NCBI RefSeq assembly: GCF_030733845.1
Contig: NZ_CP132311.1
Coordinates: 623,501-687,500, forward strand
Source: Shinella zoogloeoides
Lineage (GTDB): Bacteria; Pseudomonadota; Alphaproteobacteria; Rhizobiales; Rhizobiaceae
Length of the DNA: 64,000 bases
Direction of reading: 5' to 3'
The notes beneath the pieces are model-generated. The model was not told the DNA's origin. It searched no databases and worked only from the letters and a program-made list of their open reading frames with translations. This document shows positions 35,844-44,857 of this stretch, piece by piece. The number at the start of each line of letters is the position of its first letter. The first letter of the stretch is position 1. The position numbers and the translations under genes are program-made.

Positions 35844-36578
35844 ATGACCAAGGCAGCGACGATCTCCGGCATCCTCTTCGACAAGGACGGCACGCTGCTC
35901 GACTATGCCAAGAGCTGGGTGCCGGTGAACTACGAGCTTGCCCGCATCGCCGCCGCCGGGGACGAGGCGCTCGCCCGCAAGCTGCTTCTCGCGGGCGGGA
36001 TGGACCCGGATACCGGCTACGTCACGCCGGACAGCCTGCTGGCCGCCGGCAACACGGTGGAGATCGCCGAAGGCTTCGTTGCCGCGGGCGCGCCCTTCAC
36101 CGTGGAAGCGCTTGCCGCGCATTTCGACGGCCTCTTCGCCAGATCCGCCGAGCTTGCCGTCGCGGTCACCGACCTTGCGGATTTCTTCGCCACCATGCAT
36201 GCGCGCGGCTTCTGGCTCGGCGTCGCCTCCAGCGACAACGAGGCGTCGATCCGCGCGACGGCCAAACGCTTCGGCTTCGACGGCTACCTGCACTATGTCG
36301 CCGGTTACGACAGCGGCTTCGGCACCAAGCCGCAGCCCGGCATGGTGCACGGCTTCTGCGCGGCGACGGGCCTCGAACCGCATCAGGTCGCCGTCGTCGG
36401 CGACAACAACCACGACCTGCACATGGGCCGCAACGCCGGCGCCGGCCTCACCGTCGCCGTGCTGACGGGCACCGGCTCGCGGGACTCCCTGTCGGAGGCG
36501 TCCGACTATTGCCTCAACGACATCACCGAGCTTTTCCCGCTCTTTCCCGAAGCGGCCGTCGCGCGTCCGGCGGCGTGA
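35844..36578 (+). CDS. HAD-family hydrolase (phosphoglycolate phosphatase-like)
   Basis: A 244-residue HAD phosphatase with a helical cap. Motif I is LFDKDGTLLDYAKSW (Asp nucleophile and Asp acid; KDG in place of the common DDG), motif II is VASSDNEASI, motif III is the Lys in GFGTKPQPGM, and motif IV is VVGDNNHDLHMG. It resembles Gph-type enzymes. Its place 11 bp after waaA and upstream of lpxK hints at a role in envelope sugar-phosphate metabolism, but phosphoglycolate or another substrate is equally possible. Confidence 0.9.
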   Translation: MTKAATISGILFDKDGTLLDYAKSWVPVNYELARIAAAGDEALARKLLLAGGMDPDTGYVTPDSLLAAGNTVEIAEGFVAAGAPFTVEALAAHFDGLFARSAELAVAVTDLADFFATMHARGFWLGVASSDNEASIRATAKRFGFDGYLHYVAGYDSGFGTKPQPGMVHGFCAATGLEPHQVAVVGDNNHDLHMGRNAGAGLTVAVLTGTGSRDSLSEASDYCLNDITELFPLFPEAAVARPAA

Positions 36579-36716
36579 GTGCGCGCATCCGCGGCCGGAT
36601 GAGGGGCCAGACCACGGTCGCTCTAGTCCCGTGTGCCACGCTTGCAGTTGATTTTCCGCGCCGCCTCGCGTTTCTTGGGCCACAACGACCGGGCAGGGAC
36701 ACCCGCGGGGGATTGC

Positions 36717-37757
36717 ATGGTAACTGAAGCGCCGCCTTTCTGGTGGACGAAGCCGGACTGGCGCGCCTATGCGCTCTGGCCCGTCTCGCGCCTTTACGGA
36801 TTGATCGCCGGTCGGCGCATGCGCAAGGGCCGCCGCCTTGCGGTGCCGGTGCCCGTCATCTGCGTCGGCAATTTCACGGTGGGCGGGGCCGGCAAGACGC
36901 CGACGGCGATCGCGATCGCCCGCGCCGCCAAGGCGCGTGGCCTCAAGCCCGGCTTCCTCTCGCGCGGCTATGGCGGCTCGCTGGATGTCACGACCGTCGT
37001 CGATCCGCATCACCACCGCGCCCGCGCGGTCGGCGACGAGCCGCTGCTGCTCGCCCGCGAGGCCTTGACCGTCATTTCGCGCAGGCGGGCAAAGGGCGCG
37101 ATGAAGCTGGTCGAGGAGGGCGCCGACCTCATCATCATGGACGACGGCTTCCAGAGCGCCCAGCTTGTCTTCGACTATGCGCTGCTCGTCATCGACACGC
37201 GCCGCGGCATCGGCAACGGCCATCTCGTGCCCGGCGGCCCGGTGCGCGCGCCGCTGGCCGAGCAGATGCGGCAAGCGAGCGCCCTGCTGGCGATCGGCGA
37301 TGGAGCTGCGGCAGACCGGCTGATTCGCCAGGCGGCGCGCGCCGGCAAGGCGATCCACCCCGCGACGCTCGTCACCGTGGGAGCGGACGATCTGGAGGGA
37401 GAGGTCGTCATGGCCTGGTCGGGCATCGCCGACAACGAGAAGTTCTTCCGCACCGTCAACGAGACCGGTGCGCATCTCTACGTCACGCGCAGCTTTCCGG
37501 ATCACCACTATCTCAGCGACGACGAGGCGGCGGAAATCCTCGACCATGCCGAAGCGCATAGCTACCAGCTCGTCACCACTGCCAAGGACAGCGTGCGGCT
37601 CGGCGGCGGCCATGGCCGGTCGGAGGAGTTGAAGGAGAAGAGCCGGGTGATCGAGGTCGAAATCCGCTTCGACGACCCGAAAGGGCCGGACGCGATCATC
37701 GACGCGGCGATCGCCAATGCACGGCGCCGCAAATTGCAGGGGATCGGAAAGGCGTAG
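36717..37757 (+). CDS. lpxK: Tetraacyldisaccharide 4'-kinase
   Basis: A 346-residue membrane-associated kinase that phosphorylates the 4' position of the lipid A precursor. The N-terminal hydrophobic helix and [12 protein letters not shown] are followed by the P-loop [16 protein letters not shown] and the SRGYGG motif. [20 protein letters not shown] and [16 protein letters not shown] complete the family pattern. The ATG at 36717 has GGGG six bases upstream and starts the conserved EAPPFWW sequence. It acts just before WaaA in the Raetz pathway; the order waaA-HAD-lpxK puts both in one transcript. Confidence 0.96.
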   Translation: MVTEAPPFWWTKPDWRAYALWPVSRLYGLIAGRRMRKGRRLAVPVPVICVGNFTVGGAGKTPTAIAIARAAKARGLKPGFLSRGYGGSLDVTTVVDPHHHRARAVGDEPLLLAREALTVISRRRAKGAMKLVEEGADLIIMDDGFQSAQLVFDYALLVIDTRRGIGNGHLVPGGPVRAPLAEQMRQASALLAIGDGAAADRLIRQAARAGKAIHPATLVTVGADDLEGEVVMAWSGIADNEKFFRTVNETGAHLYVTRSFPDHHYLSDDEAAEILDHAEAHSYQLVTTAKDSVRLGGGHGRSEELKEKSRVIEVEIRFDDPKGPDAIIDAAIANARRRKLQGIGKA

Positions 37758-37994
37758 CTACCGCTTCTGGTTCGGCAGCGCCCCGGCGCGCTTTTCGGCG
37801 TCCAGCGAGGCGGCGCAGCTTATATAGGCTTCCTGCCGCGCGACGCTCCAGTAGCGCAGCTCATCGACCGGGACGGTCTCGCCGGTCATCGCGCAGGTGA
37901 CGTGCGAGCCGGGCATCAGGATCTGGAAATCGCCGTCGAGATAGCGGATCTTCGCTTCGCGGCTGCCGCCGCGGCCTTCCAAACGGTTCATCAT
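37758..37994 (-). CDS. DUF2093 family protein
   Basis: A 78-residue alphaproteobacterial protein. The core KIRYLDGDFQILMPGSHVTCAMTGETVPVDELRYWSV (shown here only as its start and end: KIRYLDGDFQ and DELRYWSV) is the DUF2093 pattern, with one Cys in VTCAMTG. The MMNRLEGRGG start at 37994 fits family length; an upstream ATG at 38033 would add 13 residues. It is convergent with lpxK, with no gap between the stop codons, and lies downstream of mutL on the same strand. Function is unknown. Confidence 0.88.
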   Translation of the reverse strand: MMNRLEGRGGSREAKIRYLDGDFQILMPGSHVTCAMTGETVPVDELRYWSVARQEAYISCAASLDAEKRAGALPNQKR

Positions 37995-38069
37995 CGATCC
38001 CGGTTCCAGTGTGGTTTGCGCGTCCTGTTGCATATCGCGGCAGGGGCCAAATTTCCAGCCTTTTCGCCC

Positions 38070-39869
38070 TCAGCTCCGGCCGAACAGCCGCTCGATATCG
38101 GAAAGCTTCAGTTCGATATAGGTCGGGCGCCCATGGTTGCACTGGCCGGAGCCGGGCGTCGCTTCCATCTGGCGCAGCAGCGCGTTCATCTCCTCCGGCC
38201 GCATGCGCCGGCCGGAGCGCACCGAGCCGTGGCAGGCCATGGTCGCCGCCAGGTATTCGAGCTTGTTCTTCAGGCCGCTCGCCGTATCCCATTCGGCCAG
38301 CTCGTCGGCAAGCTGGCGGACGAGGCCGGCCGCGTCCATCTCGCCGAGCATGGCGGGCGTCTCGCGCACCGCGACCGCGCCGGGACCGAAGCGCTCGATG
38401 CCGAGGCCAAGTTTGGCGAATTCTTCGGCGTGGGCGACGAGCCGGTCGCAATCGTCTTCCGGAAGATCGATAATCTCGGGGATCAGCAGGGCCTGCGCCG
38501 GCACGGCGCGGAAATGAAGGGCATTGCGCATCGTCTCGAAGACCAGCCGTTCATGCGCGGCGTGCTGGTCGACGATGACGAGCCCGTCCTCGGTCTGCGC
38601 GACGATGTAGTTCTCGTGCAGTTGCGCGCGCGCGGCGCCCAGCGGATGGCGCTGCGGCTGTTCCTCCTCTCGCACGGCGGGCGAGGAAGCGAAGGCCGGC
38701 TCGCTGCGCGCCGAGGGCGTGGCGAACTCGGCAAAGCCCGCCTGCTGTTCGCGGAACGGCATAGCGGCCGCGGTCTCGAAGGGGCGGTAGGGCGAGGCGG
38801 CGGGCGTCCACGGCGCGGCGGGGCGCTGCGCCTCCGGCCGGAAGGCGCGCATCAGGCCGCTCGCGCCCGTCGTGGACGCCCGGTCGCCCTCGCGGGCAAG
38901 CGCCTCGCGGATCGCGCCGATGATCAGGCCGCGCACGAGGCCGGGGTCGCGGAAGCGCACGTCGGATTTGGCCGGATGCACGTTGACGTCGACCAGCGCC
39001 GGATCGATCTCGATGGCGAGCACGGCGACAGGATAGCGGCCGTGCGGGATCGTCTCGGCATAGGCGGCGCGCAGCGCCGACCAGACCAGCTTGTCCTGCA
39101 CCGGCCGGCCGTTGACGAAGGCGAACTGGTTGAGGCTGTTGCCGCGGTTGAAGGTGGGAACGCCGGCAAAGCCGGTCAGCCGCACGCCCTCGCGCGCCGC
39201 GTCGATCTCGATGGCGTTGTCGCGGAAATCGCGGCCGAGCACCTGGGCGATGCGGGCAAGCCGGTCCGTGCCGGTCGCCGGGAATTCCAGCGTCGTGCGG
39301 TCGGCGCCCGACAGCACGAAGCGCACATGCGGGAAGGCGATCGCCATGCGCCGCACGACATCCGAGATCGCCGAGGCCTCGGCCTTCTCGCTCTTGAGGA
39401 ACTTGAGGCGGGCGGGCGTGGCGAAGAACAGGTCACGCACCTCTACCACGGTGCCGCGGTTGGCGGCGGCCGGGCGCACCGGCTCCACCTTGCCGCCCGT
39501 CACGCTGATCTCCGCCCCTTCGCTCGCCTCCGCCGTGCGGCTGAGCAGGGAGAGCCTGGCGACGGAGCCGATCGATGGCAGCGCCTCGCCGCGGAAGCCG
39601 AGCGTGCGGATGTCGAGGAGGTCCTTGTCGAGCTTGGAGGTGCAGTGCCGGCGGATCGCCAGTTCGAGGTCGGCGGGCGCCATGCCGCCGCCATTGTCGG
39701 TGACGCGCAGCAGCGTCTTGCCGCCGCCGGCCGTCGCGATCTCGATGCGCGTCGCGCCGGCGTCCAGCGCGTTCTCGATCAGCTCCTTGGCGGCGCTCGC
39801 CGGCCGTTCGATCACTTCGCCGGCGGCGATCTGGTTGATGAGGGTTTCGGAAAGCTGCCTGATGGTCAT
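38070..39869 (-). CDS. mutL: DNA mismatch repair protein MutL
   Basis: A 599-residue GHKL ATPase that links MutS recognition to strand removal. The N-terminal ATPase domain has [31 protein letters not shown] and [13 protein letters not shown]. The C-terminal domain carries [13 protein letters not shown], which fits the DQHA-xx-E-xxxx-E endonuclease motif. It should therefore be a nicking MutL, as expected in a species without MutH. A proline/alanine-rich linker (about residues 340-400) joins the halves. Confidence 0.97.
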   Translation of the reverse strand: MTIRQLSETLINQIAAGEVIERPASAAKELIENALDAGATRIEIATAGGGKTLLRVTDNGGGMAPADLELAIRRHCTSKLDKDLLDIRTLGFRGEALPSIGSVARLSLLSRTAEASEGAEISVTGGKVEPVRPAAANRGTVVEVRDLFFATPARLKFLKSEKAEASAISDVVRRMAIAFPHVRFVLSGADRTTLEFPATGTDRLARIAQVLGRDFRDNAIEIDAAREGVRLTGFAGVPTFNRGNSLNQFAFVNGRPVQDKLVWSALRAAYAETIPHGRYPVAVLAIEIDPALVDVNVHPAKSDVRFRDPGLVRGLIIGAIREALAREGDRASTTGASGLMRAFRPEAQRPAAPWTPAASPYRPFETAAAMPFREQQAGFAEFATPSARSEPAFASSPAVREEEQPQRHPLGAARAQLHENYIVAQTEDGLVIVDQHAAHERLVFETMRNALHFRAVPAQALLIPEIIDLPEDDCDRLVAHAEEFAKLGLGIERFGPGAVAVRETPAMLGEMDAAGLVRQLADELAEWDTASGLKNKLEYLAATMACHGSVRSGRRMRPEEMNALLRQMEATPGSGQCNHGRPTYIELKLSDIERLFGRS

Positions 39870-40135
39870 GGCGCCATTTTCGCGGATTCGCCGCCCGCCC
39901 GCCAGTGGTCAGATCGGCTTATCCCGGCCTCAGCGCGAGCGCCGTGTGAAATCGTTTAATCAGGCTTTAATAAAATGCTGCGAACGTGCCCTTGCGCTTG
40001 TATGAGCACAAGCCGGCCGGTTCTCCGGTGGACGATTTCAGCGTCGCTGGCCGCTGACATTCCCGCAAAGTCCCAAGGTGCACGCGCGCCGATCAGCATG
40101 TTTTCGGGAATGCCAGACAGGCGAGGACTGCCATT

Positions 40136-41875
40136 ATGAATGATGTAGCGCCGTCAGACGCGCACATCCGGCTGGGAATGTTCGAGGCCGCGTGCGATAT
40201 CCTCGCCGCCGCCGTGATCGTCTATGACAGGAACGATTGCCTCGTCTTCGCCAGCCGCCAGGTTCTGCGGCATTTCCCCATCCCCGCCGATACGCTGAGA
40301 CCCGGCACGCGGCTGCGCGACGTGCTCGGCGCGATCTTCGACAGCGGCGTGCGCTACGGCATCGCGCCGGAGCAGCGCAGCAAGGCGATCAACCGCGAAG
40401 AGTGGATTTCCGCCCGTATTTCCGCCCATTGGCGCGAGCAGTACGAGGCCGTCGAACGGCTCGGCCGCGACCGCTGGGTGCATTTCCGCAAGCGCCGCCT
40501 GCCGAACGGCTACAACGTCACGACCCTCGTCGACGTCTCCGAGCAGAAGAAGCAGGAAGAGCAGTGGCGCACCGATCTCGAGCGCATCGCGCTCACCGAG
40601 GAGATTCTTGAGACGCTGCCGTCGCCGGTTGTCATCAAGGACCGCAACCTTGCCTATATCGCGGTCAACAAGGCCTTCTGCGCGATCCACGACACCAGCC
40701 CCGACAGCATTCTCGGCCGGTCGATCTGGGCGCTGGCCGATGCCGAAAGCGCCGGCCGCATCGAGGCCAGCGACCGCGGCGTGCTGGAGACGGGCGAGCC
40801 CTTCACGCTTGCCGAACACCTCGTGCGCGCCGACGGGTCCGATCTCTACGTCATCACGCGCAAATACCGGATTGGCGCACCGGGCAACCACGCGATCGTG
40901 ACGCTGATGCAGGACGTGACGGCGCTTGCGGCGGGGCAAAAGGTCGTGACGGATTCGGGCGATGCGCTGCTGCGCGTGCCGGGTGGCTTCGTCGAGGCGC
41001 AGAACTGCCTCGATCCGGTGCGCGACGCCGAGCGCCGCCTTCTGCTCGACCAACTGGCGCCGGAGGACCTGCGCGCCGCCGCGGGCAGGCGCGTCCTCAT
41101 CGCCACGCCGAGTCCGCGCATCGAGGATATCCTCGTCGGCGAGTTCAAGGCACGCGGCGCAGATTGCTGCGCCGTCGCCAGCGTGCACGAGCACGACGTC
41201 TTCCTTGCCATCGCGGCCGAACACGGCCTTTCGATCGACCTGATCGTCGTCGACAACAGCCTGCCCTCGCACGACGCTCTCCTGAGAAACGGCCGCGGCA
41301 TCGCGACAAGACTGGTCGTGCCCGACGGCATCGGGCCGGATTTCATACGCGCGCTCGTCGAGGAGCACGAGCTCCTGTCGGAAAACGCTTCGCCGCTTGG
41401 CGATATCGTTACGCCCGTCTCACTCGCCGACGACTGGTACATCGCCACCGACATCACGACCATGCTGCCCGCCGCCGTCGGCGACGTGGAAGTGCTCGTC
41501 GCCGAGGACAACCAGATCAACCAGTTCGTCTTCTCGCAGATACTCGAGGGCATGGGCATTTCGCACCGTATCGCCGAGAACGGCGAGGAAGCCGTGATGC
41601 TGTGGCGCAAGCACCAGCCACGCCTCGTCCTGATGGATATCTCCATGCCGGTCATGAACGGCATCGATGCGGCCATGGAAATCCGCGCGGCGGAAAAGCT
41701 GACGGGAACGCACACGCCCATCGTCGCCGTCACCGCCCAGGCGCTCAATGTCGATATGCAGAACTGCATGGATGCCGGCATGGACGACTACATCACCAAG
41801 CCGGTCAGCCCGGACATGATCGAAGCCATCTATCGGCGCTATGCCTCCGTGAAGCCCGAAAGATCCGTCGCCTAG
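40136..41875 (+). CDS. PAS-PAS-degenerate receiver-receiver protein
   Basis: A 579-residue soluble signalling protein with no kinase or DNA-binding domain. PAS-like domains occupy about residues 15-135 and 155-270. Residues 317-415 look like a degenerate receiver: RRVLIATPSPRIEDIL replaces the acidic pocket, though VVDNSLP keeps an Asp (373). A true receiver follows (about 450-575) with E457/D458, phospho-Asp501 in LMDISMPVMNG, Thr533 and Lys555. A separate histidine kinase or phosphotransfer protein must feed it. It leads a same-strand row with a GGDEF-EAL and a PilZ gene, so it may control c-di-GMP signalling by protein contact. Confidence 0.88.
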   Translation: MNDVAPSDAHIRLGMFEAACDILAAAVIVYDRNDCLVFASRQVLRHFPIPADTLRPGTRLRDVLGAIFDSGVRYGIAPEQRSKAINREEWISARISAHWREQYEAVERLGRDRWVHFRKRRLPNGYNVTTLVDVSEQKKQEEQWRTDLERIALTEEILETLPSPVVIKDRNLAYIAVNKAFCAIHDTSPDSILGRSIWALADAESAGRIEASDRGVLETGEPFTLAEHLVRADGSDLYVITRKYRIGAPGNHAIVTLMQDVTALAAGQKVVTDSGDALLRVPGGFVEAQNCLDPVRDAERRLLLDQLAPEDLRAAAGRRVLIATPSPRIEDILVGEFKARGADCCAVASVHEHDVFLAIAAEHGLSIDLIVVDNSLPSHDALLRNGRGIATRLVVPDGIGPDFIRALVEEHELLSENASPLGDIVTPVSLADDWYIATDITTMLPAAVGDVEVLVAEDNQINQFVFSQILEGMGISHRIAENGEEAVMLWRKHQPRLVLMDISMPVMNGIDAAMEIRAAEKLTGTHTPIVAVTAQALNVDMQNCMDAGMDDYITKPVSPDMIEAIYRRYASVKPERSVA

Positions 41876-41906
41876 GAAAGCTTTGAGTTGAAACGGGGCC
41901 GGTCAA

Positions 41907-41924
41907 CTCCCCAGAATTGGGGAG
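41907..41924 (+). terminator. Hairpin after the PAS-receiver gene
   Basis: CTCCCCA / TGGGGAG with loop GAAT, 31 bp after the stop. A competing stem GAGTTGA (41885-41891) / TCAACTC (41903-41909) overlaps it. There is no T-run, so read-through into the GGDEF-EAL gene is likely. Confidence 0.45.
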
Positions 41925-42027
41925 GGTCGTGGGCAGGACTGACGGTCGGTTGCTATGCATTTGTTAACGGTCATGCCTCATCGTGGAGCGGACGTCGGAG
42001 GTAGGGTGCAAGTACGGGAAATCATTG

Positions 42028-43383
42028 ATGAAGTCTGCTGATCATGCGGCGCTGGATGTTTCCCAGACTGACCTCCATGCCATGGCCTATACCGATCCCC
42101 TGACCGGGCTCGGCAATCTCTACCGCCTGCGTGACAAGGTCCGCCAGATCGCCAAGGAGCGCGAGGAGGACCCGGCGCCCTTTGCCATCGGCATCGCCAA
42201 TCTCGACGGTTTCAAACCGATCAACGATCTCTTCGGCCCGCGGGCCGGCGACGAGATTCTCTGCCAGGTGGCCCATCGCCTGAAGGCCTGCATTCCCGAC
42301 GGCGCGACCGTCACCCGCCACGGCGGCGACGAGTTCGCCTTCGTGCTGCCGCTCGTCTTCGAGCGCAAGGGCGCGGAAAAGATCGGCCAGATGCTGCGCG
42401 AGGTGCTGTCCGCCCCCTTCGATCTCGGCGACCGCAACGTGCGCCTGTCCGCCTCCTTCGGCTTCGCCATCTACCCCTTCGCGGGCGAGGATTTCACCGA
42501 GCTGCTGAAGAGCGCCGACACGGCCCTTTACCGCTCGAAACGCCGCGGCCGCGGCCAGATCACCGTCTATTCGCAGGAAATCGCCCAGGAGATGAAGCGC
42601 GCGACGCAGCTCGAACAGGCGCTGCGCAATGCCATCATCGCCAACGAGGTCGACGTGCATTTCCAGCCGATCGTCAGCCTGCGCGACGACACGGTCGTTG
42701 GCTTCGAGGCCTTGGCGCGCTGGTGCGACGCCGATCTCGGCTATGTCTCGCCGGCCGTCTTCGTGCCGCTCGCCGAAGAGCGCGGCTTCATCGACGCGCT
42801 GTCCGACACGCTCCTGCGCAAGGCGGCAGAGGCGGCGCTCTCCTGGCCGAGGGAGCTGTTCCTCTCCTTCAACCTCTCTTCCGCCCAGCTGATGGACCCG
42901 AAGACGGCATTCAACACGCTGGCCATCCTCAACCGCGTCGGGCTCGATCCGCGCCGGCTGGAGCTGGAGATCACCGAGACGGCGGTCATGACCGACGCCG
43001 ACACGGCGCAGAAGATCGTCGGCGAATTGCGGGCGGCGGGCGTGCGCATCTCGCTCGACGATTTCGGCACCGGCCAGTCGAGCCTCGGGCGGCTGCGCGA
43101 TTTCACTTTCGACAAGGTGAAGATTGACCGCGCCTTCGTCTCGCGCATCTCCAACGACAAGGCGTCCGAACACATCATCAAGGCCATCGTCGCCATGTGC
43201 GAGGGCCTTGACCTTGCGGTCGTGGCCGAAGGCATCGAGGATTTCTCCGAGGCCCTGAAGCTGAAGGCGCTCGGCTGCGGCATGGGGCAGGGCTATTTCT
43301 ACGGCAAGCCGGCGGACGCCGTCGCCACCCTGCGCTTCCTCGCGGACCGCTATGTCAGCGTCGACGGCCGCGCCGCCTCCTGA
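42028..43383 (+). CDS. GGDEF-EAL protein (c-di-GMP synthesis/hydrolysis)
   Basis: A 451-residue cytoplasmic protein made almost only of the two catalytic domains. GGDEF is intact at residues 99-103 (RHGGDEFAFVLP). The EAL signature FEALARW is near residue 218, with NLSSAQL, ITETAVM, DDFGTGQSS, KIDRAF and AEGIED all present, so hydrolysis is expected too. No RxxD inhibitory site precedes GGDEF. There is no sensor domain, so control may come from the PAS-receiver protein upstream. The ATG at 42028 is chosen over the GTG at 41983. Confidence 0.93.
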   Translation: MKSADHAALDVSQTDLHAMAYTDPLTGLGNLYRLRDKVRQIAKEREEDPAPFAIGIANLDGFKPINDLFGPRAGDEILCQVAHRLKACIPDGATVTRHGGDEFAFVLPLVFERKGAEKIGQMLREVLSAPFDLGDRNVRLSASFGFAIYPFAGEDFTELLKSADTALYRSKRRGRGQITVYSQEIAQEMKRATQLEQALRNAIIANEVDVHFQPIVSLRDDTVVGFEALARWCDADLGYVSPAVFVPLAEERGFIDALSDTLLRKAAEAALSWPRELFLSFNLSSAQLMDPKTAFNTLAILNRVGLDPRRLELEITETAVMTDADTAQKIVGELRAAGVRISLDDFGTGQSSLGRLRDFTFDKVKIDRAFVSRISNDKASEHIIKAIVAMCEGLDLAVVAEGIEDFSEALKLKALGCGMGQGYFYGKPADAVATLRFLADRYVSVDGRAAS

Positions 43384-43499
43384 GTCTGCCGTCCCCGAAC
43401 AGGTCACTTCGTTAAAATTGCAGGCGTTTGTTTATCCTGACGGAAAACCATCCGCGCTATCGTCTCCATCACACGAATATTGCGTGAGGGGAGCCACGG

Positions 43500-43835
43500 A
43501 TGACGACCATCAAGGATATGCCCGTCAGGGCCACCGACCGTTCCAATGTGCGTATTTTCGCCGACGTGCGCGTCATGCACCAGACGTGCCGCGGCCGGGT
43601 CGTCGACCTGTCGCCGACCGGCATGGCGCTTGACCTGGAAAAGCCGATCCAGGCGATGCCGGGCCAGCTCGTGACCATCGAGAGCGAGGAACTCGGCCGC
43701 CTCAGCGGCACGATCCGCTGGTTCAGCAACGGCCGGCTCGGCATCCAGTACAAGCTCTCGACCAATGCGCTGGCGCAGATCAATTCCTATTTCCGCTTCT
43801 TCCACGAGGAGGTGCGGCCGGTCCTGCGGCGCTGA
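43500..43835 (+). CDS. PilZ-domain c-di-GMP receptor
   Basis: A 111-residue single-domain protein. The c-di-GMP-binding RxxxR (RSNVR, residues 14-18) and D-x-S-xx-G (DLSPTG) motifs are both intact, followed by the beta-barrel segment LSGTIRWFSNGRLGIQY. It should bind c-di-GMP and act through protein contact, since it has no output domain. It starts 116 bp after the GGDEF-EAL gene on the same strand, which gives a local enzyme-receptor pair. Confidence 0.9.
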   Translation: MTTIKDMPVRATDRSNVRIFADVRVMHQTCRGRVVDLSPTGMALDLEKPIQAMPGQLVTIESEELGRLSGTIRWFSNGRLGIQYKLSTNALAQINSYFRFFHEEVRPVLRR

Positions 43836-43838
43836 CGA

Positions 43839-44768
43839 TCAGGCCTCGGTGGTCTCCCGGCTCCGCCGGCCTTCCTCCACCAGCCAGTCGCGCACGCGCC
43901 GGGCCGGGCCGTTGAGCTCGCGCGAGCGCGGCCAGACGACGTGGAAGGCGTCTTCGGTCTTCAGCACATGGCCGCCGACGGCGACGAGCGCGCCCGAGCG
44001 CACCTGCCCCTCGATGAGATGCTGCCAGCCGAGCGCCACGCCTTCTCCCGCCAGCACCGCCTGGATCACCAGCACGTAATCGTTGATGGAGAGCCGCCGC
44101 GCCTGCGCGGGATAGCGCACGCCGGCGCTAGCAAACCAGCCCGGCCAGTCGCAGGCCGTGCGCACCGGTTCCTCCAGGTGGATCAGCGGCAGTTTCAGAA
44201 GATCCTCGGGCGTCCTCGGAAGGCCGCGGCTCTCCACGAAGGCGGGGCTCGCCACCGCCGTGATGACCTCTGGCGCCAGCAGGGCGGAATGGTAGCGCGG
44301 CCATTTGCCCGGGTCGCCGCCGCGGATGCCGAGCGGGATCGGCTCCTCGTCGAGGTCGAGATCGCGCACGCTGGTCTGGATGCGCAGGTCGATCTCCGGC
44401 AGGTCCGCCCGCAGCTTGGCAAGCCGTGGCAACATCCACATCGAGGCGAAGGCCGTGGAGGCGGCGAGCGTCACGTTCGCCTCGCGCCCCTTGGCGCGGA
44501 TGTCCTCCGCCGATTTCTGGATGCGCGACAGGCCGAGCGTCACATCCGCATGGAAGCGCTCGCCGGCATCCGTGAGTTCGACGGCTCTATGGACGCGGTG
44601 AAAGAGCGCGACGCCGAGCTGTTCCTCCAGATTGCGCACGGCATAGGAGACGGCGGCCTGCGTCATGCCGAGCTCGGTGGCGGCGCGGGTGAAGTTTTGG
44701 TGCCGACCGGCAGCCTCGAAGATGATGAGGCTGGAGGCGGAGGGAAGCAGGCGGCGCAGGGTTTCCAT
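43839..44768 (-). CDS. LysR-family transcriptional regulator
   Basis: A 309-residue regulator of GcvA-like type. The N-terminal winged HTH reads FEAAGRHQNFTRAATELGMTQAAVSYAVRNLEEQLG, here cited by its core FTRAATELGMTQAAVS. The C-terminal effector domain (about 95-300) has the usual two-lobe pattern. It is divergent from the MttB-family methyltransferase gene, the classic layout for a LysR regulator and its target, so it probably responds to a methylated amine or betaine (inference). A T-N11-A palindrome overlaps its start codon. Confidence 0.92.
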   Translation of the reverse strand: METLRRLLPSASSLIIFEAAGRHQNFTRAATELGMTQAAVSYAVRNLEEQLGVALFHRVHRAVELTDAGERFHADVTLGLSRIQKSAEDIRAKGREANVTLAASTAFASMWMLPRLAKLRADLPEIDLRIQTSVRDLDLDEEPIPLGIRGGDPGKWPRYHSALLAPEVITAVASPAFVESRGLPRTPEDLLKLPLIHLEEPVRTACDWPGWFASAGVRYPAQARRLSINDYVLVIQAVLAGEGVALGWQHLIEGQVRSGALVAVGGHVLKTEDAFHVVWPRSRELNGPARRVRDWLVEEGRRSRETTEA

Positions 44769-44781
44769 AAATGGAGCTTAT
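44767..44781. promoter_or_regulatory. Possible LysR box (T-N11-A palindrome)
   Basis: ATAA-ATGGAGC-TTAT, a dyad containing T-N11-A, overlapping the LysR start codon and 77 bp before the methyltransferase start. It could be an autoregulatory site. Confidence 0.4.
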
Positions 44782-44857
44782 AGTGTCGAATAATTTTTTC
44801 CAGCGTTACAAGGTGGCTTTTCGCGCCTAGCCTCGTTCTCAAATTATGGAGGCGGGA

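Noticed and set aside
37902..39959. A 685-codon plus-strand frame opposite mutL
   Set aside because: Shadow of mutL; all MutL motifs are on the minus strand.
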